Source: Rhabdophis nuchalis (Eukaryota; Chordata; Lepidosauria; Squamata; Natricidae). Taken from it: DNA of 64,000 nucleotides. The stretch's first letter is position 1. Each line of letters opens with the position of its first letter. The translations under genes were made by a program, and so were the position numbers. Under the pieces are notes generated by a model. That model did not search any database and had not been told where the DNA came from. It saw nothing but the letters and a program-made list of their open reading frames with translations. The stretch is from positions 248,687,919-248,751,918 of the forward strand of contig CM077643.1 of the NCBI GenBank assembly GCA_039707465.1, read 5' to 3'. This document shows, piece after piece, positions 13,826 to 25,596 of the stretch.

Positions 13826-15132
13826 GATATCAGAAGAAATTAGATAAATTCTGTAATGGTGGGAAAAGACCTAGGTTAATGAAGAAAATGTGGTATCAAA
13901 ACCAAAAGGAAGGTGGATTGGGAATTCCCAATCTACTTAATTATTATCGGGCCTATAGTATTAGAACTGTGGTAAAAATACTTAAAGGAGGAGATGGGCA
14001 CTGGGGAGATTTAGAGTTAAAAGATATTAAGAGATTTGGTCATGCATGGTTTCTAGACAAAGCAAAATCAAAAAAGATAATCAATAGTTATTGGTTAAAG
14101 GGATTGAGTAAAATTTGGAATAAATTTGTTAAAATATTAATCCCAGATATAACCTTTTTGGGAAAGACAATTGGAAACTGGCCGATTAAAACCAATACAA
14201 CCCGTGAGAAAGTAATTGAAGAGGAAAATATAGAAAGTATAATAGACTGGTTAAAAGCCTTAGGAAATGAAAGCAGAAAAAAAGAAATAATGGAAAAATT
14301 GGGGTTAAATTGGTTTGAAAAAATACAGATAGAAAAATGGACTACGAATGTAAGGGGAATATGTAAAATAGGTAGAAACGAAACTGAATTTGAAAACCTA
14401 GTATCTCAAATTATTAAGGACGAAATTGGGTTAAAAGGACTCGTTAGTAAGATATACAAGGTTATAAATTTCAATGAGAAACCACAAATGGCAATGAAGA
14501 AGAATTGGGAGGAAGAATTTAAGATTAAAATATTAGACTCGGATTGGAATGTGAATTGGAAGAGTCGAATCATGAGGATTTTATCCATAAGGATTAAAGA
14601 GCATAATTTTAAAGTTGTTTGGAAATGGTATCTGACTCCATTGAGGTTATCATTGATGTATAAAAAAATAAGTAATAAATGTTGGAGGTGTAATATGGAA
14701 TTGGGAACGTATGAACATATGTGGTATAAATGTGATAAAGTTAAAAAGTTTTGGCAGAAATTGGAGGAAACGATATTTGAAATGATGAAGAAAAGAATAA
14801 CATTGAGATTAGAAACTATATTATTATTGATAATTAAGGAATTAGAATTAACAAAACATGAGAAAGAATTGATTAGAATTATGATTATAATGGGCAGAAT
14901 TATAATAGCAAGATATTGGAAAATAGAGACGAATATTAAAATAGAAGAGTGGTATTGTGAAATGTGGAAATTAGCTTTAAATGATAAAATGACATGTGAT
15001 ATTAAATTTAGAGAAGGTGTTTATAAAAAAGACGTTTTTTGGAAGACTTGGAAGCCATTTGTGGACTATGCACTTGGGACCTTGGATGCTTCGACACCTG
15101 TACCCAGAGAACGTGGATTTTGGAGGACTTAA
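13826..15132 (+). CDS. L1 ORF2 C-terminal region, 5'-truncated but open
   Basis: The frame is open from the first base of the insert (13826) to the stop at 15130-15132; the first ATG is at 13879 and gives 417 residues. Recognisable L1 ORF2p C-terminal signatures are EGGLGIPNLLNYY (residues 11-23), the W-rich LTPLRLSLMYK segment (252-262), and a cysteine-rich motif CX2CX8HX4C with C268, C271, H280 and C285. In intact L1 this region follows the reverse transcriptase and helps bind RNA during target-primed reverse transcription. Endonuclease and RT are absent, so it cannot retrotranspose. No stop or frameshift interrupts it, unlike the other LINE relics here, which argues for youth. It is unlikely to be expressed as a functional protein. 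Confidence 0.9.
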
Positions 15133-15272
15133 AGATATTTGAAGATACCTGAAGAACCAAACTTTCCTTTCCATTGTATAGCACTGGGTGAAATAGTGTA
15201 TTGTACTGTACTGTATATGTTATTTTTGTTATAGTGTTTAAAAAAATAAAACAAAATATATTTAAAAAAAAA
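13826..15272 (+). mobile_element. 5'-truncated L1 LINE insertion
   Basis: The 1,447-bp insert carries the ORF2 C-terminus, a short 3' UTR of about 140 bp, an AATAAA-like signal (15245-15250) and an A-rich end (15262-15272). It lies between the two 140-bp direct repeats. The 5' end starts in mid-ORF2 with no reverse transcriptase or endonuclease, the usual outcome of incomplete L1 target-primed reverse transcription. Identical flanks and an unbroken frame suggest a young insertion. Confidence 0.93.
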
Positions 15273-15412
15273 GTAATGGCTATCTTGTTCTGTCTTTACT
15301 ACTGGGCAAATGCAGCCATTTCTATTTCCAACTCTTGCTTCTAAATGACATATTTCTGCAGGAAACCGAGCTGCCTGTTTACACATCCATTTGTTGGCAA
15401 GCTGACCTGAAG
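15273..15412 (+). repeat. Right copy of 140-bp direct repeat flanking L1
   Basis: Identical to 13686-13825. It begins directly after the A-rich end of the L1 and is followed by sequence (cttcctc) that differs from the L1 start, fixing the right boundary of the duplication. Confidence 0.95.
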
Positions 15413-16720
15413 CTTCCTCTGCTAGCAGATATGCTGCAGTGGGAGAATTTAGCTTAATAGTTCACTTCTGCAGCTGCTTTTGGGACCTTCTGGGACCTCC
15501 CTCTTTATGAATAGAGGATATTTAGCAGAGAGCTCACCCCCATCCCAATATCTTGTCCCAGCTTTTGAGTCTCCAGCCATGCTGTTCAGAACAATAAGAT
15601 CTACAGTAACTGACATTAACTCACAGTTGCTTTATTCAAGTCTCCAGATGTTCAGAAAGGGCTATTTAAATTTGAATGAGAGTCAACAGAATTCCAACTC
15701 TCTTCAGAATTTGCTAGTAAGCGCAGCTATGGATGGAGAAGATATCTTTAATTATCTTGTCCTGGATTTCTTCATCAAGCAGATCAACAACAAAATCAGG
15801 ATTAAAATATTCCACAGACTGTTTGCCAAGACCCTCCCCCCATTTAGAATCGCAAGGGAGCAAGGCAGAAACTTGCTGTGTGATATGATTTGAGTTGTTG
15901 TATAAAACAGCTGGACACAGTCCTCCGAATCAGGAGGTCTTCTGGCAATTTTCCTTGCTTCTGGCCACGGTGAGGTGTTCATTCTCAAGCAATTCCTCTT
16001 TGGAAACGTGGAGTGTGCAAAAAAATAGCTCAGGGGTTGTTAGTCAAACAAATATATGTTTATATTTATTTGACTTTGTTGCCATAGGGGTAGAGCATTT
16101 GGCTGCGATAAACACGAATCAAACATGGAAGTTTCCAGGTGTATAATGATCCAGCCTGACTTCTTCTGAAACTACAAGCACTTTTGATATATCTTCTTTC
16201 CATTTTTGGATAATTCTAAACATGTTTGTCCAAAACCAGTTGTACTCTTGCTTCTTACTCTTAGCAAAGCAGAACCGAACCACAAAAAAGAGCCTTCTGT
16301 TTTTGTACAACTTCTCTTTGAGAAATAGAGGCAATTGATACATAAACAAAAACCTGCAACAAAAAAGCAAAAAAATGGCAAGAGCACTAGAACCTAAGGA
16401 TTGCTGAACATGTGCCCTCTGCTATTCCACTTCTCTATATTCAGAGAAATTATTATTTCTAAGAATATCCCAGAGTTGCTTATACATTTGTTATCAAAGA
16501 AAAAGAGTGATTGCAATCCACTGCTTTGTTTGGAAGTGTCCTCATCTGTTCAGAAAAAAAGAAAGAAAGAAAATCATAGAGAGCTGCACCATTGCGAATG
16601 CTGAAAGAACAGGTTATATATGGAAAAAATCTGTCTGTGTTATCACAAAGAGTCAAAACAATTTGATGATATATAAATAGATCATAGAGAGCATCTAAAC
16701 AGGCTAGAAGATTAACATAT
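15413..16720. other. No gene recognised
   Basis: The plus strand has a 137-codon frame at 15480-15893 with no domain I recognise and a composition like its surroundings. I treat it as chance. Confidence 0.5.
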
Positions 16721-16721
16721 T

Positions 16722-16885
16722 AACAGAGTTGGAAAGGACCTTGGAGGTCTCTTAGTCCAACCCTCTGCCCAAGCAAGAGACACTACACCATTTCTAATAA
16801 TTCGCAGTCCAGTCTCTTCTTAAAAGCTTCCAGTGATGAAGCTCCTCAACTTCTGAAGGCAAGCTGTTCCATTGGTTGATTGATT
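16722..16885 (-). mobile_element. CR1 LINE 3'-end fragment
   Basis: On the minus strand it reads the CR1 3' UTR: a segment around 'AGCTTGCCTTCAGAAG', then 'CTTTTAAGAAGAGACTGG', then 'GGACCTCCAAGGTCC'-like sequence. The plus strand shows 'GAGTTGGAAAGGACCTTGGA' and 'TAGTCCAACCCTCTGC'. CR1 is the main LINE of birds and reptiles. Confidence 0.85.
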
Positions 16886-17759
16886 AGTGGGAGCTTGGGA
16901 ATTTTTTGATAAATACAGCAAGTCTCCCATGGTGATCGATTTGGTAAGAGTGCTTATTAAAGCCTCAAATTATGAAAGTCCCAAATTTGCTCCTGCAACT
17001 CATAGGGTTACCTATCCCTGCTTTGTATGCTGGAGCCAGCTTCTCTTCTACTAGCAGAAGAATTCCTCTAGTAGAGATACTCTCCTAGCATAGTCATGGA
17101 GTCTACAAAAAAAAATCCTTTCTTTTCTGATGAATAAATACTTACTTCTGAGAAAGCTGCATAAGCACTTTGTATGAGATACATGCAATAGGGATTCCCC
17201 ATAAGGTAAGGTTGCAGCAGATACGGAATTGCAGTAAAATGGATGAAAGCTGGCCAACTGTCATCCATTTCAGTTGTATTATACTTTGTGAATTTAACTA
17301 CATCAGGTTTTCCCAGGTACAATCCTGACTAACTTTCACCAGCCTTTTCCAGATCTATTTGCAGTCACTAAAGATGAAAATGGAAATTTATTTGTCTGGC
17401 TAATTGCAGTCTTAAGGTTAAGAACAATAGTGTACATGGCTTTAATTCAGGTAATGTCATATGCTTTATGATTCTCCAAACTTCCATTCATGTACATAGA
17501 CAGATATACTGAGTTGCATGGCTGTCAAAATGTCTTCTTCCAGGGTACAAACTGCTATCACCTTCATGCTAGTGTGACACTGTGTTTTTGTAGTCAAAAG
17601 TTTTGGGGTTTTTCCCCAGTATTCTTTATTGGTGTATCTCTGAAGGTGTGTCTTTGGAGAGAGCTTACTTGAGCCCAAAGGCTGGAAAATGGAGCACAGG
17701 AAGCATTTAGTGCACTCAGGTTATATAGAGAAAATAAATCTAGGTAGGTTTACTATCTA
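16886..17759. other. No gene recognised
   Basis: Unassigned; overlapping short frames only. Confidence 0.5.
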
Positions 17760-17771
17760 TCTATATAAAAA

Positions 17772-17841
<70 letters not shown>

Positions 17842-18177
17842 TGTGTTCCAGCATAACTCTGGAATGCCTCAAGCAATTTCAACCAAACTTTGTACACAGA
17901 CGACTTACTCTCTGGAGAAAAATTCTATGGAGGAAAGACATCCATAACACCCCTTGGTGTGTGTGTTCTGTTAAGATGCAGCCTGTTGTGCCTTTAAATG
18001 GCTTCTACTGTACTGCTGTAAAATGGCTTCTACTATATAGCACAGTGGAGTTACCATCATAACGGCTTCACAGTATTCCACAAAAGGCCCTGGTAAGGGG
18101 GAAAAGCCAACATTAAAAATTATATTTGGTCCAGACATTTCCCCCCTATAAATAAATACCACCGGGTTTTCAGCTAG
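17760..18177 (+). mobile_element. Helitron-like non-autonomous element (candidate)
   Basis: It starts TCTATATAAAA and ends in CTAG, and lies between an A (17759) and a T (18178), as Helitrons insert between A and T. After a (TC)n(GT)n tract it contains 'CAATTTCAACCAAACTTTGT', similar to the element at 50463. The 3' hairpin expected about 11 bp before CTAG is only weakly formed. No Rep/helicase coding sequence is present. Confidence 0.45.
17773..17847. repeat. (TC)n followed by (GT)n microsatellite
   Basis: About 26 TC units (17773-17824) pass directly into about 12 GT units. Confidence 0.97.
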
Positions 18178-18420
18178 TTAACTATAAAATCATGGTTACA
18201 AACCGATTAGAAGGATTAGGACAGGCTTCACTGAGAAAACTGCCTATGAAATCAAGTAGCAACTTTGGGGTTTAGGCAGTGGGATATGACATAAAGCAAA
18301 TTGGAAAATTACTTCCCAACAGGTTTTCACAACTTTGTTATTTTGGCAATTGACAAGCATCAGTTGAGGCAGAGCTTATGCAATGATAGTTTTTCTTTTT
18401 TCATCTTTTATTTCATGCCT

Positions 18421-18509
18421 TTTATTAGTGCCTGTACATCGCCCTGAGTCCCAGAAGGGAGAAGGGCGGTATAAACATTTAATAAATAATAATAATAAAT
18501 AATAATAAT
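18421..18509 (+). mobile_element. L2 LINE 3' end
   Basis: 'ATCGCCCTGAGTCCCAGAAG' and 'GGGCGGTATAAA', followed by (AAT)n, is the characteristic 3' end of vertebrate L2 elements. The same motif is at 49880-49944, and in reverse at 26560-26620. Confidence 0.75.
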
Positions 18510-19716
18510 CTTTAAGGGGCAAAGACCCCTGAAAGCTCCTGTTATTTAATGGGCAAGTTCATGCAGCCAACCTTTTTCTACACGAGGACAGCCAATTAAT
18601 TGTTTCAGAAGACATGTCTTAATCCCATGGTTGACCCACAGTTGAGGGTAGCTTTGGGTGATGTACCTGGAAGTGTTGTTTGTCCCTCTTTCACCTTCAT
18701 GTGCTGTATATGAATAATATAGGCTGCACAGATGCTCCTGGAGAGGGCAAATAGGTCCAATTTATTTTTCCAGTTTCCAGGAAGATTAGCCCCTTCCATC
18801 TAGTTCCTGCCCCTCAATCTGTATTTGGTTTTGAGGGAGATTTGACTCTGGCTTCTGCAACCTGCCTCCCCCTGTTTCCCCCCACCCCTTTTTAATTGCA
18901 AGCATACAAGGCAAGTGGGCTGCAAGATTTAGAGCACCATGATTGTCAGGTTCCAGACAACATACAAGACTGGGTCATACGAACACAAAAGGTCTGGAAA
19001 ACGGCAGAGGAAGCATTGCGGAAGGCGGCTATATATTGTAGGCGATACACTTGTTTCCCTTCCAGGTTGCCAGAGTGACCTATAGTGACAAGAGCCAATC
19101 ATCTGCCCAAGGACTTTCAGTGCTCTCTAATGTGGCACTATCTCTGCAAGTTGCATTTAGATCATTTCCTAAACAATTTTATATGAAATTCATTTCTATA
19201 AATAGATAGAGTAGTCAGATTCCTCTCTCCTAATCCTTTCTCCTCAATTGTGTTATTATGGCATTTTTGAGATCTGTCCCACATTTATTACATTCTTAGT
19301 TAATGTAGGCACTGCATTCCTAACTTGATGTTTGCCATGTGTTGGGCCTTACTTGAAATAAATAATTCTCTTTCCTTCCCTCCTAGTTACCAGGCCCTTG
19401 CTCCCTATCTTCTGCTGTCTAATCCTGTCCATCTTTCCTCGAAAATAAGTCCCACTTACACCCAGCGAATCTTTAGTAAATGTATACTGCTTCATAAGCC
19501 AAATCTCAAACTACCACTGATAATGCTAACTTATAAAACAGCAGTTGCATATCTTTTATTGAGGATACTAACTGATTTTGTTTTTGTTTGATTTGCAATT
19601 GAAAACATGTTAGATGCAATGCTTAAATAAGCTATCACTGGTGGGGGGAGGGGGAGGGGAGAATCTTATTTTGTTGTTCTCAGTCTTGGAAGGAGTGGTT
19701 TCTAGAAGGTTGGCAG
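18510..19716. other. No gene recognised
   Basis: Unassigned. A G-rich run lies at 19638-19661. Confidence 0.5.
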
Positions 19717-19724
19717 GTTTATAT

Positions 19725-19925
19725 CAGGGGTGAAATCCAGCAGGTTCTGACAGGTTCTGGAGAACTGGTAGCGGAAATTTTGAGTAGTTTGGAGAACTGG
19801 CAAATGCTACTTTTGGCCGGCCCTAGAGTGGAGATTTTGCAGTATCCTTCCTCTGCCATGCCCACTAAATCACACCACGTCACACCCACAGAACCAGTAG
19901 TAAAAAAAATTGAATTTAATCCCTG
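19725..19925 (-). mobile_element. Short hAT-type element, family A
   Basis: This 201-bp copy begins CAGGGGTGAAATCC and ends TTTAATCCCTG. Flanks gtttatat (19717-19724) and gttcatat (19926-19933) match at 7 of 8 bases. The body contains 'GAACTGGTAGCGGAAATTTT' and 'GATTTTGCAGTATCCTTCC'. Confidence 0.85.
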
Positions 19926-19933
19926 GTTCATAT

Positions 19934-21779
<1,846 letters not shown>

Positions 21780-21787
21780 AATTGCAG

Positions 21788-22110
21788 CAGAGGTGGGTTC
21801 TTACTGGTTTGGACCGGTTCGAACAAACTGGTAGTGGTATGCTGGCCTGGGTCGCTAGAACCAGCAGCACCCCATGCCTGCCACGTCCCTGAACCGATTC
21901 TCCTAAGGGGCCACCATCTTGTTTTTGGGTTCTGTGCACGCGCATCACAATTGTCTGTGGATTTTTTTTTCATTTTTTAAGGTTGTGCGCCTGTGCAGAC
22001 CTTTTTATTTGCAAATGCATCTGGTGTGTGCACGAGCAAAGAATGCACACGTGCGCACAAAATTTTTGAGGCACCGAACCAGCAGCAATGCCAGCAGCAA
22101 CTCACTCCTG
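21788..22110 (-). mobile_element. Short hAT-type element, family B (TSD aattgcag)
   Basis: This 323-bp element starts CAGAGGTGGGTTCTTACTGG and ends CTCACTCCTG. Perfect 8-bp duplications aattgcag lie at 21780-21787 and 22111-22118. The body reads in reverse relative to 12710 and 38127 ('GCCACCATCTTGTTTTTGGG'). Non-coding. Confidence 0.88.
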
Positions 22111-22118
22111 AATTGCAG

Positions 22119-23031
22119 ACATAACCCAGCAATATGTAGCATGTAATAGGAACAACACTGGTTTAAAACAAGAGAGTCCAGTTAAAAACACAATTGATTA
22201 TCTAATATTACTCAATTAGTTTTGAGAATAAAAATGCTGCTATAGCTCAGCTCACTGTTATGCAAGAGACCAACTTTCAAGTTTAAAAAGCACTTGAAAA
22301 ACCTATAAATGAATAAATAAAATAACGCAACAGGAAGTCAAGGAGTTGCTAAAGAAGGCTCCTTGAGCACAGTCATGCCCAAATTGTTAACCAAGCCTGA
22401 TACTTTTGTATCTTGAAATTCAGAATAAGCTTGGATTTTGATTAATTTTCAGAATTAACTAATTATACCCCCCATGTCCACCTTCAGCTTTCTACCAGCA
22501 GAGTCTAGAAAGAAATGATTTACTTAATTGGTCTGTTGGTTTTCCATGGCTCACTCAGAGAAACTCAAATCCTTTCTCACACAATGTTTCATAAGAAGTT
22601 TTGGAAGCATAGGAACAGAGCATGCCATCGGTAAGACCACTGAAGTTTAATTTAGTGGGTATCTTCCATGTTTTTTCAAAGTGCATAACTTGGAAAGACA
22701 GATTATATCTACTGTACTTCAGATAAGGGACAGTTACATGAATGGGGGTGGGTGGGTAGGTCATTTGCGTTAGTGTTCGATCTCATTGTTTGCTCAAGGG
22801 AAACACATTTTTTGGCAGGGAAATATTTGATCTTTCTTATGATGATTATTTCTTCAAAGTTTTTTATAGTTCAGTCAGTGCAATCTATTTTGGTACAGGA
22901 TATATCAATCTATTTGCTTTCAAGAACTAACAGAACCAAAACAGGTTCAGTCTTGTATATCTACAAATTAAATTAAGACTTTAATTTTAATACAGAATTC
23001 TGTATTAAAAAATAATTTTAATACAGAAACC
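22119..23031. other. No gene recognised
   Basis: Unassigned. Short A/T palindromic text near 22980-23025 leads into the tetranucleotide tract. Confidence 0.5.
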
Positions 23032-23107
23032 TTCCTTCTTTCCTTCCTTCCTTCCTTCCTTCCTTCCTTCCTTCCTTCCTTCCTTCCTTCCTTCCTTCCT
23101 TCCTTCT
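23032..23107. repeat. (CTTC)n microsatellite
   Basis: About 19 nearly perfect CTTC units. Confidence 0.97.
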
Positions 23108-23499
23108 CACATTTAAAACATAATTTATATCAAATGTATTGTCTGTTGTATGTCATGTGCTATTGTTCTTTTTTTTAAGGGTTTATGAAATAGTTATGAA
23201 TTTCAGAACATTAAAAAAAACTTCCAAATTGAATTAATATAATCTTTGGCAGCACATTTCACTTTAGGGTTATATCAACTTTAAAATTATGATTATGATT
23301 ATCTGGTATTTCTTCCTCCAACAATTATGGAATAGAGGGCAATTCAATTATGCTGGCTAAGGTATATCAATATGGACTTAGTTTTCATAGTGTTGCCATA
23401 ATCACATTGACATTCATAACATGAATGATATCATTCTAAGCAAGTTAGCTGGTTTTTCTGGGAATGACCTTAAACAACATCTGGAGTTTAAAGGAAAAT

Positions 23500-23781
23500 T
23501 AGAATCATAGGATTATAAAGCTGAATAGGATCATAGAAGTCCTCAAGTCCAACCCCTTTGCAAGACTCACCCCAGCATTTTTGACAGATGACAATTAAGT
23601 CTATGTTTGAAGACCACTAGTAAAGAACTCATCAGATCAGGTGGTGACCTATTTCAGGGGCTGACAGCTTGTACAATCAGGAAATTGCTCCTGATGGCTA
23701 GTCTGAACTTCCTTGTTTTTTAACCCACTGGTTCCAATCCTGCTCTCTGGAGTAATAAAGAAATAACCTACAGTACCCCCT
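23500..23781 (-). mobile_element. CR1 LINE 3' UTR, interrupted by Gypsy insertion
   Basis: The plus strand reads 'ATAGAAGTCCTCAAGTCCAA' and further CR1 3'-UTR antisense text. The match breaks at 23781, where the Gypsy LTR starts, and resumes near 24537 ('TAGATTAAACATACTCAGAT'). The two pieces are in matching order and orientation, so one CR1 was split by the LTR element. Confidence 0.75.
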
Positions 23782-24131
23782 TGTTAAGTTCTCTGAGGTT
23801 GTTGAGAACAGAGGGAGTCCAGCCAGGTTTGCTCAATTAACAGCCATTTATTGTAGGCAAATAGAATGAGTAACAACTAATTACAAGCACAGGAATTGGG
23901 CGGTAGACAGGGGCTCCCGCGTTTGACAGCTCTTTATATAGGGAGCTGTCAAACGGGGAGCCAATCAGGCTGCGGCAAGAGCCGGCTTCCCGCCAGGCGC
24001 GCCTCAGCCAATCAGGCGCGTCTGTCGGTTAGCCGGCCTGCTACAGCCTGTCTCCATGGCTTCCCAGAGGCAGCCTGGAAGACCTGCGGCCGGTCGTAAC
24101 TCGAGACCGGTCGCAGGTCGAGGATACAACA
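23782..24131 (-). mobile_element. Gypsy-type LTR (3' LTR)
   Basis: On the minus strand it runs from TGTTGTATCC to ACTTAACA, giving TG...CA ends over 350 bp. A polypurine tract GAGGGGGGAAAGGGG (24132-24146) abuts its 5' edge, identifying it as the 3' LTR. Going downstream on the minus strand are two ATTGG (CCAAT) boxes (24008-24012 and 23961-23965), a TATATAAAGA box (23932-23941) and AATAAA (23847-23852). It is far more GC- and CpG-rich than its surroundings. It is the clearest promoter in the window, though its activity is unknown. Confidence 0.85.
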
Positions 24132-24146
24132 CCCCTTTCCCCCCTC
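24132..24146 (-). promoter_or_regulatory. Polypurine tract of the Gypsy element
   Basis: The minus-strand GAGGGGGGAAAGGGG directly precedes the LTR terminus TGTTG. In LTR retroelements this tract primes plus-strand DNA synthesis, and its position fixes the LTR boundary. Confidence 0.8.
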
Positions 24147-24345
24147 GGTCTGCGCATGCTCGAAGAACTGTCAGTCCCGATGAGTGAGCATGCGTAGTCT
24201 ACCAAGTAGGCGGGGCGGCGTCGGGACCGCCCAGACCGCCTCAGTTGCTGCTGAGGATCCGACGAGGTAGGTTGCCCCTGTGGGAGCTCCTCCCTTCGGG
24301 GAGTGGAGCTCCAGGTGGTGACGTCATTGGGGCCTACATGCAGAG
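24147..24345 (-). pseudogene. Gypsy pol C-terminus relic
   Basis: A minus-strand frame is open across this stretch and reads a basic, proline-containing segment, LRRSGRSRRRPAYLVDY, at about 24194-24244. This is typical of the extreme C-terminus of vertebrate Gypsy Pol, just inside the 3' LTR. The frame continues into the LTR without the usual stop, so it is decayed or shifted. No integrase or RT core remains; the element is truncated to its last 200 bp or so. Its position next to the polypurine tract and LTR supports the call more than the residues do. Confidence 0.55.
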
Positions 24346-24536
24346 GTGGAGCCTTCCGGACTGGTAAGTCGGGGCGAGGGGGCGCGGCGACCGGAGCATA
24401 GGCTGGTAGAAGACTCCGACGACCTGGATGAAGAGGACCAGGTCGCCTACGTGCGGTCGGCTGGCCGCAAGCCATCCCAACCGTCTTCCGGCAAATGCTT
24501 GGGCTGCCGGGGAAAGCACCCCCGGGCCGATTGCTT
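24346..24536 (+). pseudogene. Gypsy gag C-terminal fragment with CCHC zinc knuckle, inverted relative to the LTR
   Basis: The plus strand encodes an acidic stretch (EDSDDLDEEDQ) followed by a canonical nucleocapsid zinc knuckle, CX2CX3HX4C, with residues C, C, H, C at about 24496-24534. This is the C-terminal end of a Gypsy Gag, which packages RNA. It points right, whereas the neighbouring LTR and pol end point left, so the two parts cannot belong to an intact element in its normal layout. GC content matches the LTR side, suggesting a common source. The frame stops at 24546, just after the knuckle, where CR1 sequence resumes. Confidence 0.6.
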
Positions 24537-24690
24537 CTCTTCTTAGTCATATTTTCTCTAGATTAAACATACTCAGATCATTTAACTGTTCCCACAATAC
24601 TTGATTTCCAGATCCTTCATCATTCAATGGTTTTTTCTGATCCTGTTTCAATTAATTATTGTTCTTTTCATCTTTTTATTGTTCTTTTTC
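24537..24690 (-). mobile_element. CR1 LINE fragment, continuation of 23500-23781
   Basis: Contains 'TAGATTAAACATACTCAGAT' and 'TTCCAGATCCTTCATCATT', recognisable CR1 3'-region antisense text. It resumes the CR1 broken by the Gypsy relic, with some CR1 bases lost at the junction. Confidence 0.6.
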
Positions 24691-25019
24691 ATCTGTTTAC
24701 TGCTGTGAAGTCAGATCACCCCTCCCTATATTTGTGTCTTACTTTTTCCCCCTATCCAGATGTTGAACTCTAAATTTCTCCCTATTCAGTTCCACCCTAT
24801 TCATTTCAACCCACTACTCAAGCTTGCCCAAACTTTTATTTATCTTTTTCCATTCTAGAATATTAGCTGTCCTGTTAGCCCTTCAAAGCATGTTAGGTCA
24901 TGAAATAAATACTCCATGAACTACTGGAGCTCTATTGTTATATGGTATGATTTAATCTTAAATGCCTTCTTCTCTTTCATATAAAAAAACAACAACCTTA
25001 AAATAGGGCAATTTCCTCC
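24691..25019. other. Unassigned, T/C-rich; possibly decayed CR1
   Basis: It lies between two CR1 pieces of the same orientation and may be diverged CR1 or a deletion scar. No motif is clear enough to call. Confidence 0.4.
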
Positions 25020-25287
25020 TTACTGACTCCTGTCTTTCCCTGCTAAGTTAATAATTTTGTAATAGCTGTTGCATACCTTCTTAAAGACATTTCCACATTC
25101 CTCCACACATCTCTCCAGCTTTGTGTCACTGGCAGATTTCATAAGTGTGTCCTCAACTCCTTCATCTATGTCATTGATATAATTTCCAATACCACAAGAC
25201 CCAAGACAGGGTCCTGTGGTAATCCACTCAATACCTCTTTCCAAGTTGGACCCAGAATTAACATCCACTGTTTGGGAATCCAGGGAT
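25020..25287 (-). pseudogene. CR1 reverse transcriptase fragment, decayed
   Basis: The minus-strand translation keeps the CR1 RT order: VNSGSN, then a damaged 'G-P-LGS' equivalent of GVPQGSVLGP, then YINDIDEGVEDTLMK, then ASDTKL in place of the catalytic FADDTKL motif. The first aspartate of the YADD/FADD box is changed to S, so the active site is dead. The enzyme's role in intact CR1 is target-primed reverse transcription. The fragment covers only the palm region. Confidence 0.8.
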
Positions 25288-25470
25288 GCCAATTAACCAG
25301 TGGAATAGCTTGCCTTCAGAAATTAGAGGTGCTTTGTCACTGGAGGTTTTTAAGAAAAGACTGGACAGTCATTTGTCTCAAATTGTATAGGGTCTCCTGC
25401 TTGAGCAGGGGGTTGGACTAGAAGACCCCCAAGGCCCCTTCCAGCTCTATTCTGATTGATTGATCTAATA
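25288..25470 (+). mobile_element. CR1 LINE 3' end
   Basis: It reads 'CAGTGGAATAGCTTGCCTTC', 'AAGAAAAGACTGGACAGTCA', 'GGGGGTTGGACTAGAAGACC' and a TGATTGATTGAT tail, the standard CR1 3' end. It lies opposite to the CR1 RT piece to its left. Confidence 0.88.
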
Positions 25471-25486
25471 GAAACATCCTCTAACC

Positions 25487-25588
25487 CAAGGGTCTCCAAC
25501 CTTAGCAACTTTAAGACTTGCGGACATCAACTCCCAGAGTTCAGTTGAAGTCCACAAGTCTTAAAATTGCCAAGGTTGGAGACTCCTG
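25487..25588. mobile_element. Palindromic hAT-type MITE, family C (TSD ctctaacc)
   Basis: This 102-bp near-palindrome has termini CAAGGGTCTCCAACC and GGTTGGAGACTCCTG and perfect 8-bp duplications ctctaacc at 25479-25486 and 25589-25596. Both arms carry 'CAACTCCCAGAGTT' or its complement. Related copies are at 28661, 44955 and 47872. Confidence 0.88.
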
Positions 25589-25596
25589 CTCTAACC

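Noticed and set aside
15480..15893. 137-codon plus-strand frame next to the L1
   Set aside because: No domain or repeat identity; composition like its flanks.
24041..24550. 169-codon Arg/Pro-rich minus-strand frame as a host protein
   Set aside because: It spans an LTR, PPT and pol end; GC bias keeps it open. Only the pol-like part near 24194-24244 is meaningful.
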